DNA from: Pithys albifrons albifrons
Lineage: Eukaryota > Chordata > Aves > Passeriformes > Thamnophilidae
Direction of reading: 5' to 3'
DNA: 64,000 nucleotides
NCBI RefSeq assembly: GCF_047495875.1
Contig: NC_092462.1
Location: forward strand, 31,902,023-31,966,022
Part shown: in pieces, positions 50,713 to 62,860 of the stretch
How positions within the stretch are numbered: the first letter of the stretch is position 1
How the letters are laid out: each line of letters begins with the position of its first letter
Position numbers and translations under genes: made by a program
Notes under the pieces: model-generated
Databases searched by the model: none
What the model saw: only the letters and a program-made list of their open reading frames with translations
What the model was told of the DNA's origin: nothing

Positions 50713-53700
50713 TGAGCACCTATACTATATAATAATGGAAATTGTTCCCAGTTAGGAAGACTACAGTTTATGTAAACACTGTGTGATGAATCAATTTTTT
50801 GGTCAGCTCTGGCTCTTGTTCTAGATGGTTTTGTTTGAGGTGTTTTAATCTTATGTTTGGAGAGGTAGTGAAAGAACAGATCCAACTCACTGTCTGCATG
50901 TTACTCATGATTTTGTAGACCATAGCCATGGGGGGTTTGATATAAAATTCCTTAGTCTTTAATGTAGCTTCATTCATTATTTTCTTTTCCAAGTGTATGT
51001 CATTTTTTCCATGACACATAGCCTAGACTTGTATAGTGCACTCAAGCTGGGTCAAACCATTAATTGTATAATGTTAGTTACATTTTATTTTCCATCTTGC
51101 TTTTCTGATTGCTATTGAACAATAAGCTGAAATGTTCAGATAACAGTCAAGTATAACCTTAATATTTAATTTCTTCAGGGGTAATGTTCATTGTAGATCC
51201 CAATGTTTTATTCATGGGATTAGGACAGTTTTACATAATGTGCATCCAATATACCATTATCAGCATTGAATTTGTGTATCTGCTTCCAGCTGTCTGTGTC
51301 CTATAAGGTTTATCTTCATTTTTTAAAATGCTTTTCTACTCAAAATAGCTTAATATTCTTGGTAATATTGGCACCTTGCTATTCAATGTCTTTCCCTCCT
51401 TTCCCCAGCTCTTGTATGAAAGTTATAGAGTCTCTTCTCCACTATGACAATTTATTTCCAGTTCACTGAGTTTTAGCCACATAATTTTCAATATATAGAC
51501 CTTCTCTGTCATTTTATGGGTACTTAGATTCTTTAGCGTTAAAGGAACTTGTCAAAAGGCAATTAGATGGACCAGGTGACACCTTCAGTCAGATCTGTCT
51601 TGGCAAAATACTTGTTATTCATTTCAGATAACTTCAAGGTTACTCATGTAAAGGCTTTTGGGAAGGTGAATTAGATCATGTGGGAGTTTCATGAAATCTA
51701 AGGAGAGAGAGATAGTGCAAACTAGCTCTTGGTGTTTATTCAGTTCTTTTTGTTTCTAATTGGATGTGTCAGGATGAGATCAACTTCATCTTTACAAAAT
51801 GTTTATACCTACAAATACTCAAGTCTTAATGGCTGTTTTTAATTGATGTACATTTGGGACCCATCCTGTGACTGATGGTGTATGGGAAGTGCTTTGTTCC
51901 ACCAGGAGATCTCAGTGCAGCCGAGTTAGTTTCAACAACCTCAAGGCTTCCAGAATCTATGAGGAAGGTACAGAGTATACATGCTTTGTGGGATCCTGAT
52001 TAAAAGAGTAAATATGGGGGTTTTATACTCTATTACAGACTTGTGGTGGAGATCCTTATGATTTCACTTGTTTTGCCCTAATGTCTGACAAATGGTTACA
52101 AACTTGTATAAGTACAGGAAACACTATAGAAGAAAAATGGCCAATTTATTTCAGTAGCACTTTTTAAGTACTAGTTAATACACAGTAGAATTAGTGGTGA
52201 TACATTTTTAGTATATCACTTGGGGTAGATTTGGGTTGGCCTGGATAGAGTTTACTTCATTTTGTCTTTCAGTACCTTTTTGACTAATGTTAGCATTGAT
52301 CAGTCTCAGCACAAACCAATATGAACATATTTGTTTTAACAATAATGTCTATTAAAATGAAGGATGTGGTGAGCTGAAAATGAAGTTTTGAAGTAGAGGC
52401 TCCCTGTCAGGACAAATGAGAAGTTTAATTTTATTTTCCATCTCTTATTTGTGGTGGCCTAACAAAGTCTTGCTGAACACCACTCCAGGCAGCAGTGTAG
52501 GACAGAAATACAGTACAGAGAAATAAATTATAATTCACCTTTTTTGTGTGTGTTTTTGGGATGGTATTATTAACAGATCTATTTTGAATGTTACCTTTCA
52601 CCTGTTTAGAGTTTATCAATAGTTTAATTTATTCCAGTGTTTAAGACATTTGTCTTACCTTTCTGTGTCCTTATTTTCTCATTTTTTAAAAGTCCCTTTC
52701 CTGTTTGCCATGACTTTCTAAAGAGAACTACTAATGACTTCGAGATTTCATTGGCAGTTTGATAAAGTGCTTCAAAATTAGGCCTATCATGCCCAGTCCC
52801 TCTGAAAACTTCTAATTTATCTATATTTGCCTCAGCCTGTTCTCTCCTTATCTTGTACCTACCCCTTAAATACAGGTGTGAGCAGTGATAGCAAGCAAAT
52901 CATAGTTGACTTCTTAATTGACAAACTTGAGACAATGAATGCTTTTAATTTTCCAGGTAGGTGAGGAGTTTGGTTTTAAGATGGATGAACTACCAAAATT
53001 TAACCACAGTTAACCCAAAAGATATTTCCTAGAGCTAAAACCTGAAGTTAGTAACTAACCTAAATCAGATAACTTCTGTTGCCTTTACAATCACAATTCT
53101 CTTAACTTGACAAAGGGGTTGTGTACCAGTCTCTAGCACTTTTTCAGATCTCACACATAAACTTAGTTTCAAAGCTATTGTTTTTCTGCAATCTCAGTAG
53201 TAATGCTACTTTGAATTGTTTTTTTTTTAATCAGTTGGATCAAATAAGTTACATTTTTCATTTTGTAAACAAGTATTCCTCTTTCTGTATTCCTGGAATG
53301 GTTTTAGAATACTTCTTTGTAGTATACAAGAGTTCGAAACCTATGACTCTGTCAGCATGAAACTGAGCTTTTTCCTATCCTGAATTTTGCATTACTGTTC
53401 TCTGCAGATAAAATTAGGGGCAAAAGTCCTGCCCTTTTGGTTTATTACAATTTTACTGCCATTTTACTATTCTTCTTCAAAAGGTATAAGTGTCTACACA
53501 AGGTACTAAGCACCAGAGAATCAAAGTCTGTCCCTTCCTCTTCCTCACATTCTAGTCTTTCTGTTCCTTTGTTTTCATGTCCTGCCTGAAAGAAGTTATA
53601 TTAACTCTGCTAACTTTAGAAACTTGTCTTGATTAGGGGAAGGGATTGTTAACAAACATTTCCAGTTAGATGTAAAAAATTCTTATATAATCAGGCTCCA

Positions 53701-55434
53701 TTTCTTTTCCAAGCAATTTAAGAAAAGTCCATGCAAGTAACACTGCTACTTAAGTAGTGTCCCCAAAATATATTTACACCAGCTTCAACTGAACTGTTTC
53801 AGAGCTTAATGAATACAGGTTCTTCAAAGAGTGCAAGACCTCTGAACTCTCTCCTTGACATTTGATCAGTGTTGGATGGTCTGAAAAAGGGTGCCATTCA
53901 TAGCTGTGCAAAACCTGGTGGGTTTATGCATCATTTTAAAAAGACTTTAATCTACTTGCCTTCATGTTCATTGAATTTTGGTTTGTGTTTGGACTCAGCT
54001 GGATTCAGAACTCCAAGCAAAATACTGGTTTCACCCAATTTCACACTGCAACCATGGAAAACTTACTAATTCTAGCTGGGTTTGATGTGAAACCATAACA
54101 TATCTTGGCCCAAGTTCATACCAAAAGTATGTGAACCTTTCAGTTAATGTAGGCTGGGTTCCCAGTTTGTAATGAAACAGTAAACCAAGTGGGCTTTTTT
54201 ACATGGCTTTGTATTTGTTGTACGTTTTATTTAGAACCCATGGCAAAACATTCCTGATACCTTAAAAACAAGTCTATTCTTCTATAGTTTTAAATCTGTA
54301 ATTGCTTTTCCAGTAGAAACTGGAGGAAGATGAGAAGCTGAAGCCCTTTGAAGGGGAATTAATGCCAAAACATCACCTTGTGGAAGAGGAAACCTCGGTA
54401 TCTTGTTTCCGCTATTCCAAGTGCAAAGGAATGTACTGTTATGGGTCCACATATCAATTTGTGATCATGTAGTAACACTGTTGCTAAATTCAGCAAAACA
54501 AGAAGTGAACTTAAAAGCACACAGCAATGGTTTCTGATGGTTTGAAGCAAGCAGTGGTGAAACCTGCTTACGTTTTAAGTCTCAGCTGAAAGAAAGTCAG
54601 CATTGCTGTCTTGTATCTGTCCTTTCCACTGGCTGCAACGGAAAGGACTTTTACAATAGTTTTCTGAGCCTTGTCCTTTGGTCAGAGTTTTTTAATTCCT
54701 GGAACATACATTCGTTATATAGTGAATGGAATAGGTTGTGACTTGGTTACCATGAAAGAGTAATTTATTTTTAGGGTTTTTTCTGATAAAAAACATATGC
54801 TTTGTTGAATCATACAATAGGCTATCTTATAATAATAGCATGATATAATAATTATGTCAAAGGCTCTGCTTGAGAGGAAAATGTTACTCTTGGTTGTCAC
54901 ATTTGTTTCAAGAAAAATATATTGAAAAAAAAGCCATTTCTGCTACACTCTGGATAAGGTGTCAGATGTGTGAAAACATTAACTCTATCATTAGAGTTAG
55001 ATTTGCTGGATCTAAGTACACAGAAATATGTACTAGCCAATAAAACTCTTTATTTTTGACATGTCAATATGGGTATGTCACAGCCAAACCTAATCTGAAA
55101 CAGAGTCTGATATTCCTGTTCTGTGAGGAGCACTGAAGAAATGATTGCTGTCTGTATCCCTGTCTCTGTTGTCAAAGAGTGGTGTGACCTTGGGCAACTT
55201 ACCTCATTTGTGTGTTAGTTTCCACATTTGTAACAAGAGAATCATGTTACTCAGAAGTCTGTATAAAGGTCTCTTATGAAAAGCACACTTAGAGCTAAAC
55301 CACTGTTTTTACTGGTTGTAAGAGGTGAGTTTCAATTGTGGACTCTATTTATTACATAGCAATGGAGTTTGGAGTAGCATGTGGTTGTGAATTGTAAAGA
55401 ACATCTAGCATATATTTTTCCTTCTCTACTAGAA

Positions 55435-55456
55435 GGCAAGAATTCATATTCTTGCC
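55435..55456. repeat. Perfect 9-bp inverted repeat with 4-nt loop
   Basis: GGCAAGAAT and ATTCTTGCC flank TCAT, followed by a T-rich run. In bacteria this would suggest a terminator; in this context it is more likely chance. Confidence 0.5.
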
Positions 55457-56039
55457 CTTTTTTGATGAATGCCATGATTACTCCTCAGTACCATTCATAA
55501 AGATAATTTATATAGGTTTTGGTTTCTTACAGTAATTCTTTGGGTAATACTGAAGTTTTTGCTTCTGTTTTACTGAACTTTTCAGTTTTACCAGTTAGTC
55601 TGTCTATAAGAACATTTTGTTGTAATTGAGCTCTCATTCCTGTATATCATCATTTACCTATATATTTAGATATCACTGGAGTGTCTGAGGTGGCTTTTCT
55701 TCTTGAGCATAAAAATGCTGAACCTGCTCCAGGTTCAATGTATAAAGAGTTTAAATATTGTTTTTTAATAAGTTAGATCTAGCCTCTACTCTTATAATGT
55801 TTTTACAGTGAGCTGAATTCCATCTCACTATTAGATTATATACAGATGTAACAAAAATGAAGGGTGTTCTCCTTGAACATTATTTTGCTCCTGCAGACAG
55901 AAAGAATGTGGAAGAAATAAACATTATTCATTTTTTTAAGGATAAATGCTAGCTCTAGCTCCACTGCATCAAAATAATATCATTTTGTTTTGATGGAGTT
56001 TAGACTGTATTCCAGGAATTTCCTGTTCCTTCTTTGACA

Positions 56040-56495
56040 TGGGTTTTAGAAGGAGGGCAAAGGACAATGGAAATAGCATCATCAAAATACAGATTTGCTT
56101 CTACTAACTCCACTAGCTCTTTCTCAGGCCTGTGGCAACCATGGATTTTTACTCTTCCTTGTGAGTACATCTTTCAGCACTCCTCCTGTAGCATTTGCTG
56201 CGCAGGAAAGACCTAAACCTGTTCCTATCTGCATTATCTCTTGCTGCTCAAATGCTGTTGTCAAGGGGAGACCTAAAATAGTGAAACAAGTTCCTCTCCT
56301 CGTGCCACTTGCTTTGCATGAACTCCTCAGCATTTTATGTGAGAGCTATCCTACAAGCTACAGTGAATGCAAGGGGTACATTTCAGTGGTCAACTTTATC
56401 CCTTCCAAAGCTACACTACTCCTTTCCTGCACTGGCACAGCAGGATGCCTTTGAGGCAGAACAGAATGGTTATGCTTACTCAATACTATAGACCA
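56040..56495. other. GC-richer patch with overlapping open frames, unclassified
   Basis: A plus-strand frame of 119 codons (56095-56454) and a minus-strand frame of 69 codons (56124-56333) share the same DNA, with further plus-strand frames at 56034-56216 and 56309-56491. The 119-codon product is hydrophobic at its start and cysteine-rich; the minus-strand product has a small-residue-rich middle. I recognise neither. No splice arrangement, upstream promoter or poly(A) context singles one out. The likeliest explanations are a decayed repeat of unknown family or chance openness in GC-richer sequence. A real small gene or lncRNA exon cannot be excluded. Confidence 0.35.
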
Positions 56496-58629
56496 TGTTC
56501 CTAGCATCCCGTTGTGTTGTAGTTGTGTTCTCTGGATGAATTTTTACATTGTAGGGGTGAGTTTTGTTTTGGTTTGTTTTTTTAAATTTTTAGTTTTTGA
56601 CTACTTTGGTGCTGTCATGAGCTATAAATAGCTTCTATAGTTGCTTTTTTTTTCTTTTTTTTAGGGCAGCCTGACCATTCTAATATATGTATATGTGAAC
56701 AAACCCAAGACAAGTTTAATGATAATTACATCAATCATCTTTAGTAGACCTTTATTTTTATGCTATTAAATGAAACTTTTCAGTTAGCTTATAGCATGTG
56801 ATAGGAGGTAGATATTCAATAAAGTATCAGAAAAAAAGTCATAGCATCCCTTCAATGTGTACTTTAATGTAACACAACTCTAGTATGATGATTAGTTTTC
56901 TTGAGATTGCTACTGGCTAGAGGAATGTACTGTAATTAAATAACTAAATTATAACAAATCTGAAGGAGGTAATACTGGGTTATCTTGAAATAGTATAAAC
57001 CAAAACTAATCATGCTGAGAAACTAATAGGCCAAACCAAAAATTATAATCGGCTACTAATTAAGATGACATGGAGAGATGCAATTAAAAACTAATTGCTA
57101 ATGGACTTTTTCTTTCTCTTTTTTTTTTTTAATTAAAGGTCTTGATGCAGTTCATTAAAACTGTGATTTTGTTTTTGAATGTTTATTTGCATTTTGTTAA
57201 TATCTAGTGTTAAAGAAGTGAATTTAAGGCTATAAATTTGGCACACCATGATACTTTGTTTATTTAATGCCAAATTTAATCACACATGACTGTTATGAGA
57301 CTAAAGCTTCGCTAATGATTTGACCAGTATCTTGAATTTACTCACTTAAAGTGTTAAGTTTAGTGTTCTCTTTGCCAGCTTTGCTCAGAACAGTAGCTAA
57401 TTAAAACTTGACAGTAGAGTCATGACTGAGGGTTGGCATGATAGCACTCAAAAAGCAATATAGGAGTATACTGCATTATTAAAGGTGGTGTTGCTTTAGC
57501 CATTTAGTCTCAACTCTGTGTTAGTTTTTACTGTTTTATTTAATTTGTCACTCTTAGTGACTTTAGGTATCATACTGATAATTTCCTATAAAATAAATAT
57601 TTTCTAACTTATCCTTTGTCATTGTAGAATACTTGAATTCATTTATTGTGACAGATGTCCAGATTTGTCCAATGGATGTTTTTCTATGAAGATGAAATAT
57701 GTCTCCAATAGTGAACGGCATTTCATAACTTTTCTCTTTTAAAGGAGAAGGGAGGTTTTGATTCTATCAGTTTCATTTGAACAATAATAATTAAAAAAAT
57801 AAAATAGGAGACCTTTTTCTTCAGGTGAACAGAGTATTTTAGCTGCCTTTCACCTAAATTTTTTGTGGCTATCCTGAAATTTTGATACAGACACACATTG
57901 TTACCTGCCATTTATGAAATCACTCTAAAACATTTGTTTTCTGACCTGCACACACAAAGAACTCAAGTTTAACCCAGAAATTATAGAAAAACTATCTTTT
58001 ATGGTGCACGGATTCCAGTACAATTGTGTTTACAGAGTTTGAATACATTCTTGGCATTTCTGGAAATCAATGAGCATTTATGAGTATTGTTTAACCATAA
58101 AAAGACAGCCAAAGTAGCATATATTGACTGCAGCTCAGAAATCACAAAACTACCCATCAGAAAAGCGCCTTATTTCAACTGTATTTATAAAAATTTAAAA
58201 ATTTGAAAGCTAGAAAATTTGATTTTCTTTTACCATTTCAAAGTTTTATCTTTTATTATTTTAAAATTTAAAGAGAATTGAAATGTATTTCATCAGTTTC
58301 TGTTCATGAGGGAGAAACTTGTGTATAATTTATTCAGAATGCCTTTTTAAATTTAAAATCTTTGTTTGGATGTTTGAAATTTTCAGTCCATAAGGGGACC
58401 TATTTCAGCTTGCTCTGTGGCAAGATAGTGCAATTTGGCTACAAGAACTATTTTAAACAGCAGCAGCATACAAAATTCATTTACTGCAAACATGATTTTA
58501 AATAACTTTGTTTGAAATGCATATATTCTGCCAATGCCAGTAAAAGCAGCAAACTCTGCCTTTTAACAGTCAAGGAAATAACAGTAGTGATAATGATAAT
58601 AGTATTGCAGCATCTGTTCTTAGGCACTG

Positions 58630-59212
58630 CATCAAAGAATCATAGAATCACTTAGGTTGGAAAAGACCTCCAAAATCATTGAGTCCAGCCATTAACCCAG
58701 CACTGCCAAGGCCACAACTAGACTATGTCCCCTAGTGCCACATCTACACATCCTTTAAATACCTCCAGGAATGATGACTCAACCCCTTCCTGGGCAACCT
58801 GGTCTAATGCCTAAACACCTTTCAATGAAGAAAATTTTCCCAGTATAAAGTCTAAACCTCTCCCGGCTCAACTTGAGGTCATTTCATCTCATCCTGTCAC
58901 TTGTCACCCTGTAGAAAAGACCAACCAAACCTCACTACAACCTCCTTTCAGGCAGTTGCAGAGAGCTAGAATGTACCTCCCTGAACCTCCTTTTCTCCAG
59001 ACTAAATCCCCCCAGGTTCCTCAGCTGCTCCTCACAGGACATGTGCTCCAGACCCTTCACCATCTCCATTGCCATACTGCGGACACACTTCAGCACCTCA
59101 GTCTTTGTTGTGGTGAGGAACTCAAAAATGAACACAAGATTTGAGGTACAGCCTTACTAGTGCTGAGTACAGATAAGGCCCTGGTCCTGCCGGCAACTCT
59201 GTTTCTGATCAT
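58630..59212 (-). mobile_element. CR1 LINE 3' end with ORF2 C-terminus
   Basis: Read on the minus strand, the element covers the end of ORF2 and the whole 3' UTR of an avian CR1. At the right it starts with sequence encoding the last part of the reverse-transcriptase region (GCCTTATCTGTACTCAGCAC, then AGTAAGGCTG). It continues through the GGTGAAGGGTCTGGAGCACA and TCTCCAGACT-type segments and ends at the left with AGGTCTTTTCCAACCTAAG and TGATTCTATGATTC. That 8-bp-type terminal repeat is diagnostic for CR1. The insertion is 5'-truncated to about 580 bp. Short open frames on both strands at 58935-59144 lie inside the repeat and are not genes. Divergence is moderate, with several small indels. 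Confidence 0.96.
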
Positions 59213-60524
59213 ATTGTATTAGGAAACCTGAGGCCCTATTATTTGCAAGTAGAAATCAGGAAATGTCACAGAAATGTTTGATATTCACTAAGTTTCCTGT
59301 TTTCTATTTTTCCTTGGATAATCTAGGAAATAAAAATCCAAAGATTTATGTTCCTTTTCTGATAGCTTAAAGTAATGTTTGAAGAATGCATATGGTGTGA
59401 CAGTGTATGAAACCATGTGTTGTTTGTGTTTCTCCTGTTCTCCTGAAGGGACATTAGTCTTGGTCTTACAATTTGTATCCTCAGCTAAGAAGTGCTGTCC
59501 TTGCAAATGTATGTCTCAGGGCACATGGATAATTCATGGCATAATCCTTCTTGGCAGTGGAAGGACTATACTGCTTGACCTAGCATTTAAATTTAAAATT
59601 CTCTGAACCTCAAAAGAAGTAAACAAAATGGCATCCTAGAAAAAACCATGCATAGGATCTATAAGAAGAGAATAAATATAAGGTGATATCTATGATACAG
59701 GAAACATTATTATACTTGAGTAACTGTCCTGAATAGTCTCCTTGTAGGGCTTTGCTGTTTCAGAAACCTTAAATGATTATGAATGGCCTTATTTTTAAGA
59801 TGATACACTTTCTAATTTGACTTTGAGAAGTAAATGATGTTTCTTGAAATTAAATTAGTCTCAAGGGGTAGCTATTTTATAGTATTGTATGTTTATTGTG
59901 AGCCAATAATAGATGAAATATGAACTAAACAGTTAGACTACTATGAATACAGTATTAGTCAGTCAGAGGAAGTCAAGCTCACAACAGACATTCTACCTGT
60001 AGGTGCACTATGAAAAAAAAAATAGATGAAAGTAATCTTACCTTTGTTTTGGCAGAAAGACTGAAAGAGGTAATGATTAGTAGACAATAGATTATCAGTG
60101 TGTTTGCTCTCTTTATGAAAAAGAAAAAACATTTACATTTTTAATATTTGGGATATACCTATCAGAGTCTCAGATGCACATCTTCAGAGAAATAAGTGTT
60201 TGCTAGAATACACTGTTGTGTAAAAATGTACTATCTAGATGTATTTTTATTTTGAAGAGGAGATATGAGTAAGGTAGACAGTAGCCTACTTTTTGGTAAA
60301 AAAATTTCCTATTCAAGTTGTTACTGTGTTTGATTCAAAATCCATATTGTGGCATGAATAATTAGTGCTATACAGGCACTTAAACCTTAATCCAGGGACT
60401 TTGCCTTAATCACACATGTAGTCTAAGTGGGGAGGGAGAAAAGAAAGTAAGTTTAATTATTTCTTTTCTTAGGTAAAAATGTATATATATATGGTCAATT
60501 AATGTTGCTGTCAACTGATTCAAC
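59213..60524. other. AT-rich non-coding sequence
   Basis: Nothing recognised; overlapping frames at 59288-59606 on both strands have no domain. Confidence 0.55.
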
Positions 60525-60883
60525 TGTTGGGGTTGAAATATGCTAAAAAACTATATCGAGGAGTACATTCAGTGCAGGAAGTAGCTCGGTGAGCAGCTGC
60601 AGTGAGAGCTGCAGGTTGAGCCCTGGGTGGCTAGATCTGAAGTACCGACCCTTTGCATAAAAAATTGCACTCGGAGCTGTGGCCCAGCCAGGGGACCAAT
60701 CACCCAGAGACATGGCAGAAGCTGAACCCTTGCTTAGACTGTGAAGGTATAAAAGCACAGGGTGTCCTTTATTCGGGGTCTCTCCTCAGAGGCACCAGCT
60801 CAAGATGTTATTTTGTTATGGCACCAAGATTAAATTATTTGAAGGATCTGGGTGTCTGAGATTTTGCTCTGGGAAATCTGTGG
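60525..60883 (+). mobile_element. Probable solo LTR
   Basis: A GC-richer block starts near TGTTGGGGTTGAAATATG. It carries a CCAATCA motif at about 60698 and a TATAAAAG box at about 60749, followed about 25-35 bp downstream by TCGGGGTCTCTCCTC, a leader-like sequence of the kind found in R/U5. ATTAAATTA near 60828 may serve as the polyadenylation signal, and GTGGTCA near 60877-60883 is a plausible CA end. No internal retroviral sequence is present. The boundaries and the absence of a visible target duplication leave the class open; it could be another promoter-bearing repeat. Confidence 0.6.
60749..60756 (+). promoter_or_regulatory. LTR TATA box
   Basis: TATAAAAG, about 45 bp downstream of a CCAATCA motif and just upstream of the presumed transcription start in the LTR. 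Confidence 0.5.
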
Positions 60884-61604
60884 TCAAAATACTCCCACTC
60901 TGAGCTGTTTTGAGAAACACAGAAAACTGGGAAACAAACAACTTTGAGTTGTTCCCTGTTTTTCTTTGGTTCCTGGTAACAAGCTGAAGGAAGCTTTGTG
61001 CTTAATGTGATGACTGTAGCTGACTCCTTGCCCAGTGTTCAAAATATTCTTATTGGTCGTACAAAAAGACTAAAAAGCTAATACAGAACTCTGGATTCTG
61101 CTGCAGCGCCTGCATATTTTTGAAAATTTTTGTTTGTTGGTTTGTTTTGTTGGTTTGTTGTTTTCCTTCATAAATACTAAGTGTTGGTGTAATTATGCCC
61201 CTGCTGAAGTTAGTTACAATTTTCCCATGAACTTTGGGAAGCTTAACATCTCTGAAAGTTCTTTTCCTGTGACCTTACTGGTGATGTTGTATTAAGTAGT
61301 GTTTGAAGGTCAATATAGTACTCCAAATATGCCATCAGTTTTGTGTTGTCAAAATATGTGAAGAGAAAGGAAGAATTTCTCATTGTATATTAACTTGTAC
61401 ATGTGTAGACCAAGACATTTTACCTTCTCTTTCTGCTTTGAGCAATTCATTAGTGCTACAGCTGATCTCAAGATTGCTGTTGATGTGTGGTAGCCTCACT
61501 GCATACTCCACGCAGATGTTAGATCAGGAATGGGTTTGTGTATCTGAAAAGTAGGTAATCTATTTCACACTTTGCAAGAATTTCTGGGCATTTTATAAAA
61601 AATT
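60884..61604. other. Non-coding flank of the RTE insertion
   Basis: AT-rich with a (TTTG)n-like tract at 61125-61163. No gene recognised. Confidence 0.55.
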
Positions 61605-61615
61605 ATTCAATATGT
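61605..61615. repeat. Target-site duplication of the RTE element, left copy
   Basis: ATTCAATATGT is repeated exactly at 62914-62924 and brackets the LINE. Confidence 0.93.
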
Positions 61616-62860
61616 CCCCCCAAGTTCCTCAAAATGATGATCCTACTACATGAGGATCAGTGTGGACAAGTCAGATATGGCGATGCACTCTCTGAGCCCT
61701 TTCCAATAACCAATGGTGTGAAACAAGGTTGCGTTGTTGCACCAACTCTATTCACAATCTTCTTCAGCATGATGCTCCAAAGAGCCACAGCAGACCTCGA
61801 TGAAGAAAACAGCATCTACATCCGATATCGTACCAATGGAAGCCTATTCAACCTAAGGCGACTGAAGGCCCACACCAAGACCCTGAATCACCTTGTCCAC
61901 GAGCTGCTTTTTGCTGATGATGCTGCCCTCGTTGCTCACACAGAAGCAGCTCTGCAGCGCTTAACATCCTGCTTTGCAGAGGCTGCTGAGCTTTTTGGGC
62001 TGAAAGTCAGCCTGAAGAAGATGGAAGTTCTCTACCAACCTGCACCTCAAGAAGTCTTCCATCATCCTCACATCACCATAGGCAATTCAGAGCTTAAGTC
62101 AGTCCAGCAGTTCACCTATCTGGGAAGTATCATTTCCTCAGAAAGTAAGATTGACAAAGAGATAGACAACAGGCTAGCAAAGGCATACAAAGCCTTCGGG
62201 AAACTCCATAAAAGAGTCTGGTCCAATAAACACCTGAAGAAAAGTACAAAGATTAGTGTCTACAGAGCCATTGTACTGTCTACTCTTTTATATGGGTCTG
62301 AATCCTGGGTCATCTATCGCCACCACCTGCGGTTTCTCGAACGCTTCCATCAGCACTGCCTCCGTTCAATCCTAAACATCCACTGGTCTGATTACGTGAC
62401 CAATGTGTCTGTTCTTGAACAGGCAGGGGTCACCAGTATCAAGACCATGCTGATGAGAACGCAGCTGCGCTGGGCAGGGCACGTCTCCAGGATGGAGGAT
62501 CACCGCCTTCCGAAGATTGTGCTCTATGGTGAACTCGCCACCGGCTGCTGCAAGAGAGGAGCCCCGAAGAAGAGATACAAGGACTCCCTGAAACAACACC
62601 TCAGCCTTGGCCATATTGACTGCCATCAATGGTCCACTCTGGCCTCCAATCGGGATTCATGGAGACACACCATTCACGACACTGCTGCTTCCTTTGAGAA
62701 TGCACGGAGAGTCAGTCTTGAGGAGAAAAGACAACGCAGAAAGAACCGTTCCTTGCCCATGTCACCTAGGGAGGCATTTCACTGTGCCTTTTGTGACCGG
62801 ACCTGCCTATCCCGTATCGGCCTTTTTAGTCACCAGCACGCTTGCAGCAAGCGTGGGTAG
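61616..62860 (+). CDS. RTE reverse transcriptase, C-terminal fragment
   Basis: The frame is open from the insertion point to a TAG stop. The first ATG is at 61634 (408 residues), but the homology starts upstream with PPKFLK, so that ATG is not a true start. Counting from it, NGVKQGC is at residues 27-33 and the catalytic FADD at 93-96, the polymerase Asp pair of RT motif C. YLGS lies at 162-165, YGSESW at 220-225 and LRWAGHVSRM at 278-287. A C-terminal zinc finger of form C-x2-C-x12-H-x3-C uses C384, C387, H400 and C404. The enzyme family makes cDNA on nicked target DNA. This piece lacks the endonuclease and RT motifs before the NGVKQGC block, and so should not be active. There is no internal stop or frameshift over 1.2 kb, which suggests a recent insertion. 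A 110-codon frame at 62607-62939 and a minus-strand frame at 62372-62629 are shadows. Confidence 0.92.
   Translation, partial: PPKFLKMMILLHEDQCGQVRYGDALSEPFPITNGVKQGCVVAPTLFTIFFSMMLQRATADLDEENSIYIRYRTNGSLFNLRRLKAHTKTLNHLVHELLFADDAALVAHTEAALQRLTSCFAEAAELFGLKVSLKKMEVLYQPAPQEVFHHPHITIGNSELKSVQQFTYLGSIISSESKIDKEIDNRLAKAYKAFGKLHKRVWSNKHLKKSTKISVYRAIVLSTLLYGSESWVIYRHHLRFLERFHQHCLRSILNIHWSDYVTNVSVLEQAGVTSIKTMLMRTQLRWAGHVSRMEDHRLPKIVLYGELATGCCKRGAPKKRYKDSLKQHLSLGHIDCHQWSTLASNRDSWRHTIHDTAASFENARRVSLEEKRQRRKNRSLPMSPREAFHCAFCDRTCLSRIGLFSHQHACSKRG

Larger units (their letters stand above)
50713..58629. other. 7.9 kb AT-rich non-coding sequence
   Basis: No gene recognised. It contains a short perfect hairpin at 55435-55456, the GC-richer patch with overlapping open frames at 56040-56495 (listed separately), a T/G tract near 56560-56600 and a cluster of homeodomain-like TAAT sites at 57057-57104. 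Confidence 0.55.

Noticed and set aside
55435..55456. Intrinsic (bacterial-type) terminator
   Set aside because: The hairpin plus T-run is suggestive only in a bacterial setting; this is vertebrate DNA with no upstream gene.
56095..56454. 119-codon plus-strand open frame as a secreted or membrane protein gene
   Set aside because: It overlaps a minus-strand frame and two other plus-strand frames, has no recognisable domain, and has no supporting promoter or splice context. Kept only as an observation.
58935..59144. Overlapping 62- and 66-codon frames as a small gene
   Set aside because: They lie wholly within the CR1 3' fragment.
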